A stretch of 64,000 bases of DNA from Thinopyrum elongatum (taxonomy: Eukaryota > Streptophyta > Magnoliopsida > Poales > Poaceae). The position numbers and the translations under genes are program-made. Positions 10,639-20,308 of this stretch are shown here, piece after piece (the first letter of the stretch is position 1; each line of letters begins with the position of its first letter). The stretch covers positions 305,113,048 to 305,177,047 of the forward strand of contig CM022302.1 of NCBI GenBank assembly GCA_011799875.1, in the 5' to 3' direction. The notes under the pieces were generated by a model. That model did no database searches. It was not told the origin of the DNA and saw nothing but the letters and a program-made list of their open reading frames with translations.

Positions 10639-13600
10639 ATGTCTTCGCCAAGCAGAGTAGAAGGAGGAGTTCAAGGTATGTGCACTGCTTACTTTGGCCT
10701 TGTTTATTTTATGTGTTGTTTATCTTCTGTGTTGTTTATCTAGTTTCATAGTTCATCCTGCAGATTTGTTTATGCTGTGTTAGTTGTCAGCGTTCCTTGC
10801 ATTATTTGTCATGTGATGTTTTGTAATTTCTATTTCTGGTTTTTATTAAATCCAGTAGGTGATTGCAGTGGTCATAATGATACACCAATTGGCTCTCGTT
10901 GTCCTGGTGGTAAGGATTATGGTGGTGAGGCAGGCCATCAAATGAATTCACCAATTGAATCTTCTCCCATAAGTGTGGCCCCTCCTTTTGGTAATTTTTT
11001 TCTTATTTTAGGTTGCCAATTTGGTTGTATCACTCTTTCTGTTGTAATTTCATATGTGTCCTATGAGTTTTGAAATGCATTGTTCTTATAAATACCTGCT
11101 ATTTTTTTATGTGAATGCTTTGTTTATTTGTGTATGCTGCTTACTTGATGTTGTACAAACTAGTGTTGCCTTGCTGTATCTAGTCCGGGATTTTTTTGGA
11201 AACAAACGTGAAGTTAGTGTATGCAGCACTGCATTTATATGTATATATGAACTCCACTATATGTATGTGTGAACTGCATTGTTGTTTTATTCAGGTTTTT
11301 GTATACATATGGGTGTACTCCATTACATTGATATATGAACTGCATTAATTTTTATTTAGCTTATGTATGCAGCACTTCAATGTATAAGTGTACTGCATTG
11401 TTCTTTTTGTGCACTTTTTAATGACCATAGTTAAACTTCATTTTGACGCAGTGTCTGTTTTTCATGCTGGGGCACCTGGGTTTGAGGAGGTTACACAATT
11501 GATCGACTATTATTTTGCAGAGGGTGACGTTGGTGTGAGCTTTGACCAGAGGCGTCCCGTCTTGTCTGAAACACAATCACAATCTGTTGATGGTACAGAG
11601 GAAGTTACACAGGAGTGAATGGTCTCGGAACAGCTTCGTGCATATGAATTGAAGCAAAGCAAGAAGAAGTTGAGGTTTGAAAGTGACTCAAAAGAGTATG
11701 TGCAGAAGGAGAAGCATAGGAGAGCTGCAGATGGTGCTAAGGGTGCCAAATTTGTTAAAGTCAAGCAGCCTGCTTTGCAAAAGAAGAGACTGAGTTCTGT
11801 TGCTGAGGAAGGTGGTACTCCTCGGCGGAGTCCACGTGTTGCTTGCATGAACAAGAATCTTGGTAAGAGAACTGCTGAAGCTGGTGCAAAGGATCCTCAG
11901 CGCAAGCGACCACATGTCAGTGAAGGTCTCAACTCTGACGATGACGACTTTGTGCTTGATGATTTTGTGAGGGATGTTCATATTGGTAGACGGAAAGACT
12001 GTGGTCCATCTAAGAGTTAACCCAAGCGTCCCCGTGATGATGGCGATGAAGGTGTTGGTGCTGACTCTGGTGGGGAGGCGGATGTTGTTCCAAAGGTTTG
12101 TTGAAGTGGACTGCATTTGTTTCCTTCATTGTTATTCTATCTGTCTTTTTTTGTCTCTTTTTATGGCTAATCTTCTAATGTGGACTGCATTTTCCTTTAC
12201 ACAGAGGAAGAAGTCTAGTAAGAGCAATGCAACTGAAGATGATGCCGATGGAGATGATGCTCGATTTAACAAGACCGTACGTTTGTCGCTCCCCACTATT
12301 TGCAAAGCTGCAGCTTTATTGAAAGAAGCACACTGTAGTCATGTTCAGGATGCTAGATTCGGTGTTATCTTTATTGACAGTAAAGAAAAATGTGTCGCGC
12401 ATTCTTATGTGCTATCTGATGGGAGTGATTGACCCTGCCAGGATGACAATGGACTTTGGGAATGGTAGGGTTCTTCGAATCAATCATGATGCAGTTCATC
12501 ACATTTTTGATTTACCTATGGGACCTCACACTGCACCCATGCCTGCTACCAGTGGCCATGATGACTCGTTGTCTGCCCTCAAGGATGAGCTTGGCTTTGA
12601 CCGTTCAAAAAGTATAGGTGTCAAGGACTTGGTTCAGAAGCTGGAGGTGTTGGTGCAAGAAGATGATCATGTGACAGTTGATCTTGCTGTCAAGGTGTTC
12701 TTCCTGATACTTTATCAGAATTTGCTGTGCCCCAGGCCTGTAGTTCATTTATGCAGGGTTGCTGCCATGGTTGAGAACATGGATTATGCGGCTATGGCGC
12801 AAATGGACTTTTGTCAGCTTGTTGTTGATGAGCTGTAGGCAGCTGTGGTGAGGTGGCAGACAGAAGGCATCAAGCAGAATTGTGTAGAGGGTTGTGCCAT
12901 TGTCCCACTGATTATGTATCTTGATTGCTTGAAGCTTCACAAATTTTCAATTATGCACACGTTGACGCCACGCGTGTCATACCTGACGACCAAGGACCTG
13001 ATGAAGTTATACAACGAGGATATGCTTGTCAAGGGAAAGATTTATTTGGAAACTTACAAATTTAGGAAGCTGCCGGTTAGTGCATCTGAGTTTTTAAGAT
13101 CAGAGTTTAAGAAAAAATTGCAATCATTATAAATCTGAATTTTCTAGTATTCACATGTGTCCTTCTCTTCCCTTTTTCTCTATTTTTTTGCATTTGAAGG
13201 CGTCAGGTGATATTGTGTACAACCGTCCTGCTGCAGTGCTATGTGGCAGCTCTGATGCGGGGCCTAGCACTCATGCTAGGTTCTATGATCCTATCTGTAG
13301 CCAACTTCCTGCCTGTGATGATGAGCCGCCGCCTACTCGTGGTTTCACAGCTCGTCGGATGTTTGATAATAGAAGCTCTTCTGAACAGACATTTGTTGGC
13401 GGCAAAAAACACGAGGAGATTAATGAGCTTCTTCTGAAGGTTTTGAAGTTGACTGAAGATTTGCCAACCTCTGGTGACAGCTTGAGGACAGTTGCTGGTT
13501 TTTTCCCTGCTGGCCATGGCCCCCGAGAAGAAGATATTGTTGCTACTCACAATTTTGATTGTGGTGTGGTTAAAAGCTTGAAGATTGCAGTGACGAATAT

Positions 13601-16317
13601 TCGGTCTTCGTATGCTCAGTTGAAACATTCACAGGAATAAAAATGTGCTTGGTATGAGAAGGATGCTGAGCACATTTTGGATGAAATGAACCATCAGGAC
13701 GCTGGCGCCGGCACTGATAATGTACGTTGTCTGTTTTTTGTCCTATTTGAACCTCTTTCGTGTATTATGTGGACTGCTCCTCACTCTTTGTTTTTTGTCA
13801 TAGGCTGGAGTGGAATCTTCTTGTGTTCATGGATCTATGGATGATGGAATTGGTCAGGTACAAGTACTTCTCCCATGCCTATTCTACCATGTGCCTATCT
13901 TCTTGAACTTGTATTTTTTGCTTTCCATTTTAGTGTTTTTCTATGTACCTCATGATTGTAAAATGTGTACTGCTTGTGCATAGTTGAAGTTTTTTTTCCT
14001 TTTTTTGGTCGTTACCATCTTATTTGGTTTTGGTTTGTTCTATGCCTGTAGACTGGAGTTGCTGCTTGTGATGTGCACAAATATTCCTACGATGGCCCTG
14101 AGAAGGATGAGGACTTGGCTGTTGCGTCGTCTCCTCCGGATGTTGTATTTGATAAGGTTTAGTGGAACTGTTCTGTTCACTCATATGTATTTCTTTTACA
14201 TATGCGAGCTGCATAGTTTTACATTTGTGAGCTCTAGTCTTTGACATAAGTGAACTGCAGTTCTTTTTGCATATGTGGGCTGCAGTGTTTGACATAAGTG
14301 AACTACAGTCTTTAACATTAGTGAACTGCATATGTTTTACATTTGTGGACTGCAATCTTTGACATAAGTGAACTGTTTGTTGTTGTGTTAATTATCCCCT
14401 CGATAATTTGTGTCATTGTGTCTTTTTTAAACTTTTTACAGCCTGGAGCTGAAGACATAGAAGTACCTCAATCGGTTGGCATTGTTCATGATGATGTGAA
14501 CCTTGTGGGTTGTGCCGATGCTGGTGGTGGTAGTGTGGATCCTTCTGTATCGGTTGTCGTTGACAGTGCAGAACCTTCTGTAGATCAGGAATCCCACCAT
14601 GCTGTTGCCCTTGGTCTGCACGAAGATTCTGATGTTGGCATTGAAAAGCCGTTGGAGAATGTCGTTCCTGCTGGTAGAGTTGCTGCTTCTCCTGTTTGTC
14701 TGGCGCCCAACGATGATCCTGATGTATTCAGAGTGGAGCCTCATGTAGCTGAAGTATCTAAGGATGTTGCGGTTGACCGGACTGTTGTAAATCCAGAGAA
14801 TGCTGATGTTGCTACAGTAGGGTAGTCCAGTGAGGCTGTGGTGGTTTCGGCGCAACCTAGCCAAGAAAATGTTTTGGTCAGCTATGAAGAACAACAACAT
14901 GAAGACTCTGACACTGAAGGCAAGTGTTTTGTTTCAAATAGTGAAGTTGAAGTTTTTCTCATTCATTTTTTAATTACTATGGTAACTGCATTAGATGTTT
15001 AATGATAAGTGAAACTTCATCTTTTGATGGTGATTTTCAAAATAGCTAGCAGAATCTCCTTATCTTACAATGGAACTTCATTTTTTGGGTAAGTGAACTT
15101 CATCTTTTATTTTGATACCTTTTACTTTTTATTACAGATGACGAACTTCCTGGTGTGACACCGTCGAGCATTGATCCAGCTCTTCTCAAAAGATACAATG
15201 AGTTGTACACTGCTGTTACGAGGGCTCGGAGGGATAAAAATAAGAAGTATGGCTTTTTAAAAATTGTTTTGTTCACATGTATTTTCTAATTGCAGTCTTT
15301 ACCCTTTCTCGTTCTTGTTATTTTTTTAGTATCTTATGTTTTAGTTTTTCATACAAAATTCAGGGACATGATTACTTTTAAACTGAGGTGGCTGGTATTA
15401 CCATTGGCGAAGTTGGTCAATCTTTTTGGGATAAAGGGATGCTCACTACAGGCCTTGTAGATCTCGGGGTTTCTTTGCTGGTAGATAAGTTTAAGGGATC
15501 TCCGACGATGGTTGTCCCGTACCATATTTGTGTAAGCATGCAGAAATTTTTGTTTTGTTTTTTGATTTTCTTTTCTGATTTCGTGTGATGACCTGTTTGC
15601 TTGAACACTATTCCTTATTTGGTTTTGTTTTGGCAGACAAGTATTTGGCATGGTGGTAGTGTAGGCAGGAGTGTGAAATTGGCGTTCTCTTCAAAAGCCG
15701 AGGAACATGTCGATAAAAAGATATGGTGAGTAATGTTTTTATGTGTCGAAAACCATTTTTTGTGTGTTGGTTTTGGTTTTATAGTGTTCTGTTTCTTGTT
15801 CATGTTATACTTTTATTTATTTTTTACTTTCCAATAGGTCCTGTTTGCAACATTTGATCCGCTAGAGAAGAGAGATGGCGTTGGTCATTATTGTGTAGTT
15901 GCCTTGAATGTGAAGGAAAGGCGGTTTGAATTTCTGGACTAGCTCAATAAACCTGGCAGCTCTGAAACGAACATGATTTTTAGGAGGATGGTTAAAAATA
16001 TCAAGTGTGCATGGAAAGAAGGGAGCTCAAGTTCTGATGAGCCGCTAAATCCTCCTATACTTGATGGATTTGTGTTGAAACATGTGGTTGTCTCACTTCA
16101 GCCAAATGGGTGTGTTCCTTGTAGCCCCTCTCCACCATACTGCTCAACTTTTCTTTTATATTTCATTATGTGAAACTGATGTTTTTTGTTCTTTTATTGC
16201 AGGTATGATTGTGGATTCTATATGTTTCAATTCTTGCAGACTTGGGATGGTGTTCGAGTTGCTCAGTTTGGGGTGGAGCACATTGGCTACATCAGAAAGG
16301 CCATGCTCTATAGCTAG
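10639..16317 (+). pseudogene. Ulp1-like C48 peptidase gene, first unit (multi-exon, decayed)
   Basis: Thirteen exons can be followed: 10,639-10,675; 10,856-10,990; 11,452-12,095; 12,205-13,075; 13,200-13,721; 13,804-13,857; 14,052-14,156; 14,442-14,919; 15,138-15,246; about 15,360-15,529; 15,637-15,725; 15,838-16,109; 16,203-16,317. Phases agree across most junctions. The middle (RILMCYLMGVIDPA, FGNGRVLRINHDAVHHIFDLP) resembles the N-terminal domain of grass Ulp1-family proteins. The end has the cysteine-protease order His (VGHYCVVAL), Asp (RRFEFLD), Cys (YDCGFYMFQFL). Such enzymes cleave SUMO-type modifiers; this type is abundant in plant transposons. In-frame stops lie at 11,616, 12,018, 12,836, 13,638, 14,823 and 15,940, with a frameshift near 12,391, so it is not functional. 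The end at 16,315 may also be a premature stop. Confidence 0.75.
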
Positions 16318-16772
16318 CTCACATCGACAAAGTGTTCCCTTGAGTTATCGTCACTTTTTATTTTTGCAGATAAAGGTTGTGTTAGTGAACATCTTTATTT
16401 CCCTTAATTTTTTTTCTCTACTGCTTTTTTTATTAGTGTGTTAGTGAAATGCGTGATTTATAGTGGAGGGCTATGTATTGTTGTGTAAGTGAGCTGCTTT
16501 GTTGTAGACTAGTGAGCTGCATTTTTATTCGGGGCAAGTGAGCTGCATTGTTCTAGACAAATGGGCTGCATTGTTCTAGATAAGTGGGCTGCATTGTTCT
16601 AGACAAGTGAGCTGCATTTGTTCTAGACAAGTGGGCTGCATTTGTTTCTAGATAAGTGTGCTGCATTCTCTTCTCTAGTGAACTGCATTTTTTATATTAT
16701 TGAGATGCATTTAATGTTTTTGGTTTTGTATTTGGGGCTGAGTGTTCCCATGTTTTTTCTCCTCATTATCAG
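16318..16772. other. spacer of GAGCTGCATT units
   Basis: Between the two peptidase units, 16,485-16,700 is a row of near-identical phrases of the type GACAAGTG(A/G)GCTGCATT(G)TTCTA. This is the same motif field seen elsewhere in the block and is probably intronic or intergenic transposon sequence. Confidence 0.6.
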
Positions 16773-18860
16773 GTTTTGATGGGGGTCTTCATGGAGTCTG
16801 CACATCATTGTTTGAGTTGCAGGGTTCTGAGGTAGTTATGGAGGATTGTGCAATTGAAATCTCTCCAGAGAATTCTGGTTCTTTTGCTGGAGATGGTTTG
16901 AACACAAATGTGGCATCTGGACCTGATGGTGGAAAGGTTGCTCAACCCGGCTCTCCACATGAGGTAGTTGATGTTGATGATGATGATTTTATTACGCCGG
17001 TGCCACGCGTCACTAGGACTAGGAGTGCAGCAATCAATCGTCCTCCTGTAGATGAGGCTCAAGTATTTTGGAACAAGAGGGCAGGTGAGAGGGCTTTTAA
17101 GTTGAGAGGCTCTTTAGAGAAATTGAGGCCTCCGAGGTTCAAATATATTGATGAAGCGAGGATAATAAAGGATCTCGTTCTCAGCCAAGATTTTGTAACC
17201 AAATACAACGAGTAAGTTTTATGTGTGTGCCCTTCATCCTTTTTGGTGTGTTTTGTTTTTAACTTTATTTTTTTGATCCCATCTGTGTATGCTTACTGCA
17301 GTAACACGTTCTTGATGGTGAACAATGCTTTTGGTGATGTCGAAACAGTCAAAGTTGACTATATCTATAATACATTTGGCAAAGGAGCTTGCATGGACTC
17401 GTATCTCATGGATTTTGTCATTAAGTACTGGAAGCAATATCCTGAAATGAGTTTAGTTTATCGTTCTGGTGAACGTGTGCTAGTTTCACCTTTATTTATC
17501 ACGGTAAATGTGTCTGCTGTCATGTTTTTTTTTGCTTTGGTGCACTTTTTTTCTCTTGTACTGAATTTTTTTATGTCCATGCTTGCATGCATGTTTTTAT
17601 TCTTTTTTTCATGTCCCATTTGTTCTTTTTCTATGCGGTATGTTCTTCAAATGGAAACCGATGTGAAGAAAAATGAGGAAGGATACCCTGCGTTGCCAAT
17701 TGTGCATAACCCATTTGTTTTAGAAGATGCAGTTAAGCAGTTCAAGGTTTTTGTTGGTGACGAAAACCTGTTGGATGCAAAACTGGTAAGGCCATTGTTT
17801 TCCATTATTTATTTCTTCTTTGTTACATTTCTTTTTATAGGTATTTGAAGCAGTGGTCCTAATGCTATGTGTCGAATTAACTTTCATTTCATTTGTTTTT
17901 TGATGCGACAGATTATGATGCCGTGCTCCAAGGATCATCATTATGCCCTATACACGATGAACCAGCATCACCAGACCATTGATATCCATGACACCAGGAA
18001 GTACACTGGCCATCCTGATTTCACGACAAAGTGGCGCAGGACTGACTAGCACTCAGATTGCACTGAAGTGGTATGTCATATTTTTTTAGCCAACTGCAAA
18101 GCTTTTTGTGTTTCTCCTACTGCATATATTTTTTAAACTGCACATGCATTGTTAGTACACATAGAACCACACTTGTTAATATAGTGCACTGCAACACATG
18201 GGACAAAGGAAATGCATTTCTCCCACACACCCTAGTTTGTGTAAAAGAGTGATATAACGAAATGACCTCACATGCATTTAAAAGAGGGGACTATCTAGAC
18301 GTTGTGAAGAACTTGTATTTTTACATCGTCTGATAGTTATTGATATGTGACGTGTGTTTTTTACTTTGTGCTGCCTTTTCCACCTTTTGCCAGATGAGAA
18401 GGATGACTCAGCTGTTGAAGGCGATTTATGGTGAAAAGTTGTATAACTCTAAGAATCACCCTGACTGGGTTAAATTGGCAGAGAAGCCCTCTTACCCGGC
18501 CGTGCCTACGCAGGGACCAAACGAGTGTGGAATCTATGTTCTGAGGTTGACGCAAGTGTATGATGACATGCGTCTAGTCGACAGAATTGTCAAATCTGAT
18601 GTAATACCTTCTTTGTTTCTTCTTATTGTTACCATTTTATTTTTTAATGTTTTCACTTTTCGTTCTTATGACAACCTTTTTTTTAATCACTGATCTGCAT
18701 TTTCAATTTTTTTCAGCCTGCTGTTGAAGATTGGAAGGCAGAGTACATTTTCTAGCTGCTGTTCAATCCTTTGAACATGTTGTATTATGAAGACATGCCG
18801 CCTGAGCTACGAGATCTGATTGCAAGCCTCGGGCTTACTTCCCTATCGCAGTCGCAGTAA
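16773..18860 (+). pseudogene. Ulp1-like C48 peptidase, second unit (multi-exon, decayed)
   Basis: Exons at 16,773-17,211, 17,302-17,503, about 17,651-17,785, 17,912-18,070, 18,394-18,600 and 18,717-18,860 join with consistent phase. An acidic linker (VVDVDDDDFITPVPRV) is followed by a second full peptidase domain: His in DHHYALYTM, Asp in TIDIHDTRKY, Cys in GPNECGIYVL. It ends naturally at PELRDLIASLGL...SQSQ and TAA. Stops at 18,047 and 18,753, and an acceptor changed to CAA near 17,650, break it. It lies 0.45 kb after the first unit in the same orientation with no intervening promoter, so the two may be one gene with tandem catalytic domains or two adjacent genes. Confidence 0.75.
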
Positions 18861-19072
18861 CAGTCATTGGCATATTTTCTGGCTAAAGTCCTGTGTTTGT
18901 ACAAGAGCTATGGTTATGGTGTGTACTGTGTGTTGTGTAAGGTAGATAATGTGTATGAAAAGGCTACTTTTTCTGTCCTTGTGTAGCGTCTGCTTTTGAA
19001 GTAGTGTATATGGTTGAAACTGCGGTGTTGCTGCTTCTGGTCTTTGCACCGTTGTGTTTGTAGCCCCTCGCA

Positions 19073-19301
19073 TGCTGGTTGATGGCGGTTTTTGTTTTCC
19101 AGTGCTGTGAACTGCAACCTTCTTTGCTCCTCGCGTGCTGGTTGATGGCGGTTTTTGTTTTCCAGCGCTGTGAACTACAACCTTCTTTGCTCCTAGCGTG
19201 ATGGTTGGTCGCGGTTTTTGTTTTCCAGTGCTGTGAACTGCAACCTTCTTTGCTCCTCGCGTGTTGGTTGATGGCGGCTTTTGTTTTCCAGCGTTGTGAA
19301 C
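19073..19301. repeat. 63-bp minisatellite, ~3.6 copies
   Basis: Units start at 19,073, 19,136, 19,199 and 19,262, each beginning TG(C/A/T)TGGTTG and containing GTTTTCCAG(T/C)G and GAACTGCAACC. As 63 is divisible by three and no stop occurs, all minus frames stay open and give false 21-residue protein repeats. The array is cut off by the LTR that starts at 19,303. Confidence 0.9.
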
Positions 19302-19302
19302 T

Positions 19303-20223
19303 TGTCGGTGCACCAAACCCTGGGTCTGTAGCCCTGACTGTGCATAGGCATGAGAACAAGATTACAACACCAAGGCCGTGTCAAGATTCAAGAGACCAAG
19401 ATCTTCGAAGAACCAGCATGCTGATTAAGAAGGCCAAGACCAAGACAGAGAAGCGAGACACCACCAGGAGAAAAGCCTCCCTTGCCGGGCAGACGGACCT
19501 GGCAGGGACAAGGGCTCCCCCGGAAGAAAGCATTCAAGACGTCCCGGCAGGGCCTGCAGGGACTCACGAGGGCAAAGACACCTCACCAAGCCATCTCACC
19601 ACGACCAACGTCGTTGATCAATGCGGTGTCAAGCCGCAAAGTGACTAAGTGGCAGCCATTCGCCACATGGCAGCCTCTTTCTACAGAAAATACCTACAGA
19701 TGACACCCGTCCTGTGACGTGCCAAGCAAGCAGGCATGGAGCTGGCAGGACGAGCCCGGCAAGGCTTGCCGGGCGAGCAACGATGTGACATTGAGCGGTG
19801 CATTTAATGCACTCTGTCAGCCTGCAGAATTAGGTATGATAGCACTGTTTGCTATCTTATCAGTGCATAATGACTGTTTTGCCACTGTGGTGACCCCTTA
19901 ACCTATAAAAGGAGGCCCATGGCATCCGTAGCAAGGGTTGGAAAGTTGAACACCCCCACGCTCGTATGCGCGTAGTCACTGCCTCCCCAGGGCGAGCCTG
20001 CCGGGCAAGTGTACTACGCTCCACCACCACTTTTCCACCCTCAATCCACCAAAGCAGGAGTAGGGTTTTACGCCTCGCGGCGGCCTGAACCTAGGTAAAA
20101 TTGCCCGTGTGATCTCTGTCATGCTGCCCCACGTTCTTCTGCTCTTTGTGCAACACGACCTCCCCCCTGCCGAACCAGCAAGGGGCCCCTTGGCCCCATA
20201 GGTGGCCGTGGTTTCCCACGACA
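19303..20223 (+). repeat. 5' LTR of the truncated gypsy element
   Basis: The LTR runs from TGTCGGTGCA to CCCACGACA (TG...CA, 921 bp). It is clearly related in sequence and layout to the LTRs at 28,367 and 30,522: CACAGGC-type start, GTGCATTTAATGCACTCT block, TATA box and CCCCATAGGTGGCC near the end. Confidence 0.8.
19904..19910 (+). promoter_or_regulatory. LTR TATA box
   Basis: TATAAAA within CCTTAACCTATAAAAGGAGG; the same phrase occurs in both LTRs of the element at 28-31 kb. It is the expected U3 promoter driving the genomic transcript. Confidence 0.8.
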
Positions 20224-20225
20224 TC

Positions 20226-20245
20226 TTTGGCGCGCCAGGTAGGGG
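20226..20245 (+). other. primer-binding region
   Basis: TTTGGCGCGCCAGGTAGGGG lies directly after the LTR, the usual position for the tRNA primer-binding site in this lineage. I did not assign the tRNA. Confidence 0.5.
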
Positions 20246-20308
20246 GATCGCTTGCGCGAACCTGAAAGCATGTGCAGCGCGTCATCTTCATCACCATCTT
20301 CGTCTTCG

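Larger units (their letters stand above)
4897..18720. repeat. dispersed ACTGCA(T) motif field
   Basis: The hexamer-to-octamer family (G/C)(A/C)ACTGCAT, with variants such as GAACTGCA and GAGCTGCAT, recurs dozens of times, densest at 7,200-8,280, 9,560-9,800, 11,220-11,420, 14,200-14,370 and 16,480-16,700. It is found in introns and flanks of the C48 peptidase gene and around the exonuclease pseudogene, but not in the exons. Clustered short motifs of this kind are known as transposase-binding subterminal repeats in CACTA and other class II elements. No CACTA terminus or transposase was found, so the superfamily is open. Confidence 0.6.

Noticed and set aside
18864..19384. Lys/Pro/Thr repeat proteins on the minus strand
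   Set aside because: By-product of a 63-bp repeat lacking stops; several frames are equally open.
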